Shown: piece after piece, positions 1-5,924 of the stretch
Layout of the letters: every line of letters begins with the position of its first letter
Position numbering within the stretch: position 1 is the first letter of the stretch
Origin: an uncultured Alphaproteobacteria bacterium
Lineage (GTDB): Bacteria; Pseudomonadota; Alphaproteobacteria; Caulobacterales; Aquidulcibacteraceae
DNA length: 5,950 nt
Assembly: GCA_937967725.1 (NCBI GenBank)
Contig: CALBSY010000440.1
Span: forward strand, 1-5,950
Reading direction: 5' to 3'
Program-made: the position numbers and the translations under genes
The notes under the pieces: generated by a model
What the model saw: only the letters and a program-made list of their open reading frames with translations
Database searches by the model: none
Told to the model about the DNA's origin: nothing

Positions 1-17
1 CGGCGATTACGTCGCTC

Positions 18-2588
18 TTGCTGATCTTCGATACAGAACTTTATCGCCGGCTCGATCGTGCGGAAACGCGAATGGATCGCGGCACGGTCGCGAGCTTGGC
101 GGCGTGGGCGTTCGCAAGTTCGTCGTTCTATGCCGTGCTTCCGATTTCGCTGTGGTTACAAGGCTCGGCCGCCGCCGCCGCTGCTGCCATGGTGTTGTGG
201 GTCGCTGGTGTCGTACGGCATTTCAGCCCCGGCGTGTCGGGTGGTTTGCCAATCGCGCTCGCGGGCGCCGCGCCGCCCGCGCTGTCGCTTATGTTCTCTC
301 CTTTGATGATGGCGGCGATGACGCGTCAGCCGGATTGGGATCTCGCGGTTATCGCCGCTGTCGGCGGCTGTGCATTGATGGCTTACGTCACCCAAGCGCG
401 AATGAGCGCCGCCGACGCTGAGCGCGCCTTGTACGAGGCTAAGCGGAGTGGCGATCTGCAAGCTACGCTCGCCGACTTGATGCTGGACAACGATGACACA
501 TCGGTCGTTCTGCTTGATTTGGATGGTCGCATCGTCGCCGTATCCAACAGCGTGCTGACCAAACTCGATCGTACTGACGTGCGCGGTCTCAAGTTTGAGG
601 ACATCGTGCCGCTGCCGCCGGATCGCTGGCATGAGGCATTCGAGCATGCGCTGGAGGGCAGCTGCACGCGCCACACCGAAGAAGAAGTCGTGCTGCCAGC
701 CGGGCGTCATTGGTTCGACTGGGAAACGCGCCCGTGGCGCGACCAGCACGGCGCGCTGCGCGGCGTTTACGCAGCAGGACGCGACGTCACGTCTCTGGTC
801 GCTGCACGTGGCAACGCCGCAGCCAATCAGGACCTGTTGCGCATCGCCCTCGACGCCGGCCGCAGCATCGTTTGGGAGGTCGATTACAAAACCCGCAGCA
901 TCAGCTGGCATGGCGACAAGCAAGCGCTGTTCGGCGACGGGTTCACCTTCGATGAGTTTGACACCAACACCACCAGCATCATTCACGAAGACGACCGCGA
1001 GATGCTGGCGGCGTATTTCGTGGACGTAGCAGCAGGCGAGGGCGGCAGCGTCGAACATCGCGTTGTGAACGCTGACGGCTCGATGACCTGGGTGCAGTCC
1101 TGGGCGCGCCGTGTGCTCGGCCGCTCCGGCGGGGTGCGCAAACTCATAGTGATGTCGAAAGATATCACCGACCGTAAACGCCAAGAGGCCGCGTTCATCG
1201 CCGCGATGCAGCGCGCGGAAACCGCGTTGCGCGCCAAACGTGCGCTGTTCGAGCAGATCACGGACGTTCCGGCCGAACCGGAGGTCAGCATCGATCAATC
1301 CGATGTCAGCGTCGCCGACATGTACGAGCATTTGGCCGCGCTGATGGAGGAAATGGACGCGCGCGATGTCGCGCTGGCGGAGGCGATGGCCTCGGTGCGC
1401 GCCGCGCGCGAAGCAGCGGAATCGGCCAGCGTGTCGAAGTCGCAGTTCCTCGCCTCCATGAGCCACGAACTGCGAACGCCGCTCAACGCGATCATCGGCT
1501 ATTCGGAAATCCTCATGGAGGAAGCCGAGGCTGACGGACGGGAAACCGACATCGCTGACATTCAGCGCGTGCTTGCCGCCGCGCGCCAGCTCTTGCACCT
1601 CATCAACGACATACTCGATCTGTCGAAAATCGAGGCGGGCCGCATGGAGATTGCGGCATCGGATTTTTCCGTTGCCGAACTCATCGCGGAATCGGCGGCC
1701 ACTGTGCGTCCGACGCTTGAGAAAAACGGAAACACGCTCGCAATCCACATCACTGACGATCTTGGGAGCGCGCACACCGACGCGTTCAAGCTCAATCAGT
1801 GCCTGCTGAATCTGCTCTCCAACGCCGCCAAGTTCACCCGTGACGGCGACATTGGGATTAGTGCGCGGCGCGAACGCGTGGATGGTTCAGATTGGATCAC
1901 GATTGAAGTTTCCGATTCCGGCATCGGCATGACCGAAGATCAGGTCGCTCGACTTTTCAATGCATTCACCCAAGCAGACGCAACCACGGCGCGGCGCTTT
2001 GGCGGCACCGGATTGGGCTTAGCGATTACGCGCCGCATGATTCAATTGCTTGGCGGCGACGTTTCGGCGCGAAGCGAAAGCGGCAAGGGTTCTACGTTCA
2101 CGCTGTCATTGCCCGCGGTGCTGCGCGGTGCGCCATCGCCGGAACGTATCAGCGCTGCAGTAGCAGCCGGCCAGGGCAAGGACCGCGTCGTGCTGCTGAT
2201 TGACGACGAGGAGAGCGCTCGCGACTTGACTACGCGGTCGTTGTCGCGGCTCGGTTTTCGTGTTGAGGCGGCCGCCACCGGCGGGGAAGGTCTTGCGCGC
2301 GTTGACGCGCTTCGGCCAAGTCTGATCGTGCTGGACATCAATCTTCCCGACATGACGGGCTGGGACGTCTTAGCTGAGCTTAAGCAGCGCAGCGCCGCCA
2401 TTCCCGTCATCGTGCACTCTGTCGACGATAGCCGTAAACGCGCGCTCGATGCCGGCGCTGCCGATCATCTTCTCAAACCGGCCGATCGTGACGTGCTCGC
2501 CGCGGCGGCGCTGCGCTTTGCGACGGGCGCCGAAACCACCGCAACTGCTTCGTCCCCGCAAGCGAATATTGCCAAGAGAACGGCGTGA
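18..2588 (+). CDS. Membrane-anchored hybrid sensor histidine kinase (4 TM, PAS-PAS-HisKA-HATPase-REC); 5' end uncertain
   Basis: Autophosphorylates a histidine with ATP and relays phosphate to receiver domains at the inner membrane. Numbering from the TTG at 18: hydrophobic segments about 24-47, 50-66, 73-101 and 108-125; PAS about 152-262; PAS_3-like domain about 274-388 ending in DITDRK; a long helical, probably coiled-coil stretch about 390-475; HisKA with SHELRTPLN, phospho-acceptor His483; HATPase_c with N-box (Asn598, Asn602), G1 DSGIGM (633-638), F-box (LFNAF) and G2 GGTGLGL (662-668); C-terminal receiver about 724-838 with Asp729/Asp730, phospho-acceptor Asp773, Ser801 and Lys820. The HELRT sequence carries the ExxT pattern linked to phosphatase activity in HisKA kinases, so it may be bifunctional. 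There is no Hpt domain. The frame is open to the window edge and the TTG lacks a Shine-Dalgarno sequence, so the gene may begin further left; ATG at 72 is a later alternative. The signal sensed cannot be told. The kinase call is secure. Confidence 0.95.
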   Translation: MLIFDTELYRRLDRAETRMDRGTVASLAAWAFASSSFYAVLPISLWLQGSAAAAAAAMVLWVAGVVRHFSPGVSGGLPIALAGAAPPALSLMFSPLMMAAMTRQPDWDLAVIAAVGGCALMAYVTQARMSAADAERALYEAKRSGDLQATLADLMLDNDDTSVVLLDLDGRIVAVSNSVLTKLDRTDVRGLKFEDIVPLPPDRWHEAFEHALEGSCTRHTEEEVVLPAGRHWFDWETRPWRDQHGALRGVYAAGRDVTSLVAARGNAAANQDLLRIALDAGRSIVWEVDYKTRSISWHGDKQALFGDGFTFDEFDTNTTSIIHEDDREMLAAYFVDVAAGEGGSVEHRVVNADGSMTWVQSWARRVLGRSGGVRKLIVMSKDITDRKRQEAAFIAAMQRAETALRAKRALFEQITDVPAEPEVSIDQSDVSVADMYEHLAALMEEMDARDVALAEAMASVRAAREAAESASVSKSQFLASMSHELRTPLNAIIGYSEILMEEAEADGRETDIADIQRVLAAARQLLHLINDILDLSKIEAGRMEIAASDFSVAELIAESAATVRPTLEKNGNTLAIHITDDLGSAHTDAFKLNQCLLNLLSNAAKFTRDGDIGISARRERVDGSDWITIEVSDSGIGMTEDQVARLFNAFTQADATTARRFGGTGLGLAITRRMIQLLGGDVSARSESGKGSTFTLSLPAVLRGAPSPERISAAVAAGQGKDRVVLLIDDEESARDLTTRSLSRLGFRVEAAATGGEGLARVDALRPSLIVLDINLPDMTGWDVLAELKQRSAAIPVIVHSVDDSRKRALDAGAADHLLKPADRDVLAAAALRFATGAETTATASSPQANIAKRTA

Positions 2589-2593
2589 AGAGG
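2587..2593 (+). promoter_or_regulatory. Ribosome binding site overlapping the kinase stop codon
   Basis: GAAGAGG lies five bases before the ATG at 2599 and begins inside the TGA of the kinase gene (2586-2588). The overlap suggests that the kinase and the response regulator are translated from one mRNA, possibly with translational coupling. It also supports ATG 2599 over the far-upstream ATG at 2449, which lies inside kinase coding sequence. Confidence 0.75.
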
Positions 2594-2598
2594 TTTCC

Positions 2599-2958
2599 AT
2601 GCGCATTCTGATTGCCGAAGATCATCCCGACAACCGCGAGATGCTCACGCGCAGACTTGAGCGGCGCGGCTATGAGGTGCATGTCGCCGAGAATGGCGCG
2701 GAGGCCGTAGAAAAAGCAAAGAGCTGCGCGCCAGATCTTATCCTGATGGATATCTCGATGCCTGTGATGTCAGGCATTGAGGCTACCCGCGTGCTGCGTC
2801 AAACGCCCGATGTCAGCAAGATCAAGATCGTCGCACTAACTGCGCACGCCATGGAGAGTGCGCGGCGCGAATGCATGGAAGCCGGTTGCGACGACTTCGC
2901 CACCAAGCCGGTGGATTTCGCCGGTCTTGTCGCTCTGATCGAGAAGCACGCTGCCTGA
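2599..2958 (+). CDS. Single-domain response regulator (CheY/DivK-like receiver)
   Basis: A 119-residue stand-alone receiver with no output domain. It should accept phosphate on Asp51 (LILMDISMP) and act by protein-protein contact or as a phosphate shuttle in the cytoplasm. All receiver landmarks are present: acidic pair Glu7/Asp8, Asp51, Thr81 (ALTAHAM) and Lys103 (TKPVD). The length is that of one receiver fold. The style resembles the DivK and hybrid-kinase-linked receivers of alphaproteobacteria, but it is not similar enough by eye to call it DivK. It starts 10 bases after the hybrid kinase with its Shine-Dalgarno sequence over the kinase stop, so the two are almost certainly co-transcribed. 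The kinase is the most likely phosphodonor. Its helix alpha-1 region (NREMLTRRLERRGYEV) is nearly the same as that of the next gene's receiver, which suggests a shared partner. Confidence 0.95.
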   Translation: MRILIAEDHPDNREMLTRRLERRGYEVHVAENGAEAVEKAKSCAPDLILMDISMPVMSGIEATRVLRQTPDVSKIKIVALTAHAMESARRECMEAGCDDFATKPVDFAGLVALIEKHAA

Positions 2959-2960
2959 CA

Positions 2961-2979
2961 CGCGCTCATAGTTAGCGCG
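2961..2979 (+). repeat. Small inverted repeat just after the response regulator
   Basis: CGCGCT at 2961-2966 and AGCGCG at 2974-2979 form a 6-bp stem with a 7-base loop, two bases past the stop codon. No T-run follows directly, so it is not a standard intrinsic terminator; it could stabilise or weakly pause the transcript. A second, weaker stem lies at 3025-3041 (GCGCG/CGCGC, 7-base loop). The right arms of both sit in the same 9-mer, TTAGCGCGC (2972-2980 and 3033-3041). The rest of the 2959-3102 gap shows no gene and no promoter I can defend. Confidence 0.4.
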
Positions 2980-3091
2980 CGTCAAGGTTAGCAACTTATC
3001 TATGCGATTTTTTCGAGCAGACCTGCGCGGCATTAGCGCGCCTTCAACCAACCCAGAGTAAATTAGCACGTTGGTATGGTGCTGTACGGTG

Positions 3092-3099
3092 TAGGGGGG
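3092..3099 (+). promoter_or_regulatory. G-rich ribosome binding site deciding the start of the GGDEF-EAL gene
   Basis: TAGGGGGG ends three bases before the ATG at 3103. The in-frame ATG at 3076, which would add nine residues, has no purine-rich site in front of it. The receiver fold begins about 17 residues after Met at 3103, so the longer version adds nothing to the domain. I therefore prefer 3103. Confidence 0.6.
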
Positions 3100-3102
3100 C
3101 AA

Positions 3103-4929
3103 ATGTCCTCGGCGCAGGGCGATGACCGCGCGTCGACTTCGGCGCGCCTAGGCCGCATTCTGCTGGTCGACGACCAGGCGCAGAACCGCGATATGCTCGG
3201 CCGCCGCCTTGAACGGCGCGGCTACGAGGTGATCCTGCGCGAAAGCGCCGTCGATATCGAGCGCGTTATCGTTAGCGAAGATATAGAACTGGTGCTGCTC
3301 GATTGGATGATGCCAGAGCGCTCCGGCCACGATGCGCTGCGTGGAATCCGCGCGCTCTATGATGCCGAGCATGTGCCCGTCATCGTGGTGACCGCCCTGG
3401 ACGACGGCGATATCGTCTCTATGGCGCTGGAGGCCGGCGCCAACGACTACATCCCCAAGCCCATCGATTTGCGCGTGCTCACCGCGCGGGTAAAGGCCCA
3501 ACTCGACCGCCGTCAGGCGGTGCTGGACCTCGACGCCATTCGGGACAATCTCGAGCGCACCGTGCAGGAGCGTACTCAAGACCTGATGAACGCCAACAAG
3601 ACGCTGTCGGCGGAAATCAGCGAACGCGAGGCCGCCGAGGCGCGAGCTCAGACCTTGGCGCGGCACGATCCGCTGACCGGTTTGGCCAACCGCCGTCATT
3701 TCCTGGAAGAGTTGGAGCGCCGTCTCGGCCTGATCGGCGACGAAAAGAGCGAGTTCGCGTTGCTTTTCGTGGATCTCGATCGCTTCAAGCCAATCAATGA
3801 CGTGCATGGCCACGCCATAGGCGATCAGCTGCTCCAGGTAATCGCCACTCGTCTTTCGAGCTGCCTGCGTGAGGACAGTTTCGCCGCGCGCCTTGGTGGG
3901 GACGAGTTCGCCGTTTTGCTGGAGGACGTCGCCGATCGCGAGGGCGTTGCGGCGGCGGCGCGCCGGGTGCTGCACGAACTCTCCGCGCCAATCCTGGTCA
4001 ACGGTTTGAAGCTGACTGTCGGCGCTTCGATCGGCATCGCCATGTGTCCCGAAGACGGTCGTGATGCCGCGGATCTGCTCCAGCGCGGCGACGCTGCGAT
4101 GTTGCGCGCCAAGGAAGATCGTGGCGCCTACAAGTTCTTCGATTCCAGCATCGACGAAGAACTCAAATCCAAGGCCGCGCTTGAAACGGAATTGCGCGCG
4201 GCCATCCCCAACGGCGACATCGTTCCGTACTTCCAGCCGGTCGTGCGGCTCGACACTGGAGAACTTTCCGGTTTCGAGGTTCTCGCGCGCTGGCCTCACC
4301 AAGAACACGGCATGATCCCGCCGGCGTCTTTCATTCCCGTGGCGGAGGATGCCGGCTTAGTTGATGCGATGTTCTGGGCTCTGCTGGCGCAGGCCTGCCG
4401 CAAAGCGCTCGACGCTCCAGGCGATTTCTCGCTCGCCGTGAACATCTCGCCCAGCCAAGTGCGCGACCAATGGTTCCCCGAGAAGGTGCTGCGAACCTTG
4501 CGTGAGTCCGGCTTCCCAGCGCACCGCCTTGAGGTCGAGGTGACTGAGAGCGCCATGATCGGTGATATTCAGCGCGCTAAATCCTCGCTTATGTCTCTCA
4601 AAAATCAGGGTGTAAGAGTGGCGCTCGACGATTTCGGCACCGGCTATTCGTCGCTGTTCTTGTTGCGCGCGCTGCCGATCGACAAGTTGAAGATTGACCG
4701 TTCCTTCGTGGCGACCCTGACAGCGGAGCGCGAGAACGCCACGATCGTTCGCGCGCTTGTAGGCCTCGGCAACGCGCTTGGTCTGCACGTGACCGCTGAA
4801 GGCGTGGAAGACAACGAGACTGCAGACGCCTTGCGCGTGATGGGCTGCGAGTTTGCCCAAGGCTATCTATTTGGCCCCGCTGTCGAATCGCCCGTCTATG
4901 TGCAAGGTCAGTTGCGCGCCAGCGCTTGA
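3103..4929 (+). CDS. Response regulator with GGDEF and EAL domains (c-di-GMP cyclase/phosphodiesterase)
   Basis: A 608-residue cytoplasmic protein predicted to make and/or break down cyclic di-GMP under phosphorylation control. N-terminal receiver about 17-135: Asp23/Asp24, phospho-acceptor Asp67 (LLDWMMPE), Thr97, Lys119. A charged, probably coiled-coil linker (about 140-185) joins it to GGDEF (about 187-350), which has DPLTGLANRR, FVDLDRFKPIND and an intact GGDEF at 265-269. The product-inhibition I-site, normally RxxD, reads REDS at 256-259, so feedback inhibition is probably weak or lost. The EAL domain (about 370-600) has EVL (392-394) in place of EAL but keeps Glu392, Asn447, Glu479 and Glu482 (EVTE), DDFGTGYSSL from Asp509, Lys530, Glu566 and Glu569 (AEGVE), and Gln586. 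Both catalytic sites therefore look competent, and net direction cannot be told. It lies 144 bases after the response regulator in the same direction, so it may be co-transcribed or have its own promoter. An alternative start is ATG 3076. Confidence 0.95.
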   Translation: MSSAQGDDRASTSARLGRILLVDDQAQNRDMLGRRLERRGYEVILRESAVDIERVIVSEDIELVLLDWMMPERSGHDALRGIRALYDAEHVPVIVVTALDDGDIVSMALEAGANDYIPKPIDLRVLTARVKAQLDRRQAVLDLDAIRDNLERTVQERTQDLMNANKTLSAEISEREAAEARAQTLARHDPLTGLANRRHFLEELERRLGLIGDEKSEFALLFVDLDRFKPINDVHGHAIGDQLLQVIATRLSSCLREDSFAARLGGDEFAVLLEDVADREGVAAAARRVLHELSAPILVNGLKLTVGASIGIAMCPEDGRDAADLLQRGDAAMLRAKEDRGAYKFFDSSIDEELKSKAALETELRAAIPNGDIVPYFQPVVRLDTGELSGFEVLARWPHQEHGMIPPASFIPVAEDAGLVDAMFWALLAQACRKALDAPGDFSLAVNISPSQVRDQWFPEKVLRTLRESGFPAHRLEVEVTESAMIGDIQRAKSSLMSLKNQGVRVALDDFGTGYSSLFLLRALPIDKLKIDRSFVATLTAERENATIVRALVGLGNALGLHVTAEGVEDNETADALRVMGCEFAQGYLFGPAVESPVYVQGQLRASA

Positions 4930-4932
4930 TCA
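4927..4932. other. Abutting convergent stop codons in a TGATCA palindrome
   Basis: The plus-strand GGDEF-EAL gene ends with TGA at 4927-4929 and the minus-strand acetyltransferase ends with TGA on the other strand (TCA at 4930-4932). Together they make the palindrome TGATCA, with no base between the genes. There is thus no room for a dedicated terminator, and each transcript must run into the antisense of its neighbour or end inside it. Confidence 0.9.
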
Positions 4933-5673
4933 GGCGGCGTACGCGAACCACACATTGGGTTCGACATACCGGCCGATGTCCCGTTCGAGTTCGATAGCAA
5001 CCGGCGCAAGCGCGCCTTCAACCGCGTACTCGCCAGTCTGCGCAAAACTACGGCCGCTCCACATCTCCCAGAACCCGACCGGCTCCTCGACCACCATCGA
5101 ACGTTCGGCCGGCTTGATGATTTGGCCGCCGGCGGCGACGTGACTGCGCAGCCAAGGGTCGAACATGCGCCCCCGGTCGTCGGTCCAGGCGATGTATTCC
5201 TGCATGGGGAGGAACGGGTGACGGTGTTTAGCTGACGGGCGGACCGGCGCAATGACGCCGTCCAAGCCCTTACGCTCGGCGAGGGCGCGGAACTCTTCGA
5301 TCATACGCCGGGCCAGGCCCTTGCTGCGGTGGATGCCCGGGACTGAAATCGCCAATGCGCCGAGCGCGTTTCGCGGTTTGCCGCAGTCGTTTGCGGCGGT
5401 CTCAACGATCCAATCCCAGCCTTCAGGCGGCAGTTCATTGAAGTCGCAGGCGAGGGGCACGCAATTACCCACTGCGACCGGATAGCCGGTTGCTTCGTCC
5501 ACGAGGCAGAGTTGGCAGTCCGCGTGGTCGTCGAGCAACTTCTGATAGAAGGCGAAGTGCGCCCGGGTAAAATTGAGAAAGCCCAGCGCGCTCCATGCTG
5601 ATTGCTCGATCGCCATAGCGGCCTTGCGCAATTCCGGGCTGTCGGCGCGCGTCTTCACGGCGTACCGCGTCAT
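4930..5673 (-). CDS. GNAT-fold N-acetyltransferase-like protein of unknown substrate
   Basis: A 247-residue soluble protein, probably an acyl-CoA-dependent transferase. The core GNAT signature is at about residues 105-127: a hydrophobic beta-4 strand (LGALAISV) followed by HRSKGLARRM, which carries the R/Q-x-x-G-x-A pyrophosphate-binding loop (Arg116, Gly119, Ala121). The C-terminal hundred residues are not part of a minimal GNAT domain; they are rich in Pro, Trp and aromatic residues (KHRHPFLPM, FDPWLRSHV, RYVEPNVWF). From memory this tail resembles proteins labelled GNAT or 'transferase' in actinobacteria and other phyla, whose substrate I do not know. The start at 5673 is the first ATG of the frame, with GGGTGA-type purines just upstream and a 9-base palindrome (GGGTCACCC, 5674-5682) next to it. 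It is convergent with the signalling genes, so a functional link to them is not implied. It is read leftward from the divergent region 5674-5929. Confidence 0.85.
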   Translation of the reverse strand: MTRYAVKTRADSPELRKAAMAIEQSAWSALGFLNFTRAHFAFYQKLLDDHADCQLCLVDEATGYPVAVGNCVPLACDFNELPPEGWDWIVETAANDCGKPRNALGALAISVPGIHRSKGLARRMIEEFRALAERKGLDGVIAPVRPSAKHRHPFLPMQEYIAWTDDRGRMFDPWLRSHVAAGGQIIKPAERSMVVEEPVGFWEMWSGRSFAQTGEYAVEGALAPVAIELERDIGRYVEPNVWFAYAA

Positions 5674-5690
5674 GGGTCACCCAAGCTTTC

Positions 5691-5700
5691 ATTAACCATA
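5691..5700 (+). repeat. ATTAACCATA element, copy 1
   Basis: This 10-mer recurs exactly at 5816-5825, and both copies are followed within two bases by ACTTG or CTTG. It contains TTAACCAT (5692-5699), which I recall as a CtrA-associated motif in Caulobacter; the full TTAA-N7-TTAA box is not present. It lies 18 bases upstream of the acetyltransferase start codon, so a bound regulator there could control that gene. Confidence 0.5.
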
Positions 5701-5765
5701 TACTTGCGGCGGCCCGGCGATTACCCGAGTTGTCCCCAGCGTTGCCCTGCGCGTCGCAAGTTCCC

Positions 5766-5819
5766 TAATAAAGCGTAAATCAAACGAAGACAAGCCTGAA
5801 TGTGTATTTACCTTTATTA
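5766..5819. repeat. Long imperfect inverted repeat A (14 bp, one bulged base)
   Basis: The left arm is TAATAAAG-c-GTAAAT (5766-5780) and the right arm is ATTTAC-CTTTATTA (5806-5819). All 14 bases pair if C5774 is bulged; the loop is 25 bases (5781-5805). The arms are AT-rich. It could be a dyad bound by a dimeric regulator, or a structure in the leader of either divergent transcript. The right arm overlaps inverted repeat B by two bases. Confidence 0.65.
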
Positions 5820-5854
5820 ACCATAACTTGGCGAAATGCTTTGCCATATGGTTA
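5818..5854. repeat. Long imperfect inverted repeat B (15 bp) built on TAACCATA
   Basis: TAACCATA at 5818-5825 pairs perfectly with TATGGTTA at 5847-5854. Inside, TGGC (5829-5832) pairs with GCCA (5843-5846) and AAA (5834-5836) with TTT (5840-5842), leaving ACT as a side bulge, G5833 bulged and TGC as the loop. That gives 15 pairs over 37 bases. It lies about 75 bases before the right-edge start codon and 20 bases upstream of a candidate -35 box, a usual place for an operator or activator site. Confidence 0.65.
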
Positions 5855-5873
5855 CTGAAGTATTCACGCAGAA

Positions 5874-5902
5874 TTGGCAAACAATAATCGAGGTTCCATA
5901 AA
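5874..5902 (+). promoter_or_regulatory. Candidate promoter for the right-edge gene
   Basis: TTGGCA (5874-5879) matches 5 of 6 bases of the TTGACA -35 consensus, and CATAAA (5897-5902), 17 bases later, matches 4 of 6 of TATAAT. Transcription would begin near 5909, leaving a leader of about 20 bases. The match is moderate and housekeeping promoters in this group vary, so this is a guess from spacing and position. TATATT at 5906-5911 is a rival -10 with no good -35. Confidence 0.3.
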
Positions 5903-5920
5903 CGGTATATTGGTACTGAC

Positions 5921-5924
5921 GGGG
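5921..5924 (+). promoter_or_regulatory. Probable ribosome binding site of the right-edge gene
   Basis: GGGG lies five bases before the ATG at 5930, the only Shine-Dalgarno-like purine run close to it. An in-frame TTG stands directly before the ATG (5927-5929) but sits too close to the purine run. Confidence 0.45.

Noticed and set aside
168..188. (GCC)4(GCT)2GCC tract as a phase-variable microsatellite
   Set aside because: It is a short trinucleotide run coding an alanine stretch in a membrane segment; changes in copy number would keep frame, so switching is unlikely.
156..1775. 539-codon open frame on the minus strand opposite the kinase
   Set aside because: It lies wholly inside a gene with clear PAS and HisKA domains, its translation is low-complexity and Arg/His-rich with no fold I recognise, and long antisense frames are expected in GC-rich DNA.
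2449..2598. Upstream ATG at 2449 as an N-terminal extension of the response regulator
   Set aside because: It would overlap the kinase receiver coding region by about 140 bases and add an Arg/Pro-rich tail unlike any receiver; ATG 2599 has a good ribosome binding site and starts exactly at the fold.
3008..3013. T6 run as an intrinsic terminator after the response regulator
   Set aside because: The nearest good stem (2961-2979) ends 28 bases earlier, and only a very weak stem lies directly before the T-run.
3064..3084. Sigma-54-like promoter before the GGDEF-EAL gene
   Set aside because: TAGCACG resembles the -24 box, but the required GC of the -12 box is not at the right spacing.
3148..4308. 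386-codon open frame on the minus strand opposite the GGDEF-EAL gene
   Set aside because: It mirrors the receiver and GGDEF coding sequence codon for codon, with no start context or recognisable domain of its own.
5700..5760. tRNA or small structured RNA in the GC-rich part of the intergenic region
   Set aside because: No cloverleaf arms, T-loop GTTC context or matched acceptor stem could be found by eye.
5805..5832. Full CtrA box (TTAA-N7-TTAA) around the second TTAACCAT
   Set aside because: The partner half site is TTAC at spacing 5 or TTGG at spacing 7, so only half sites are supported.
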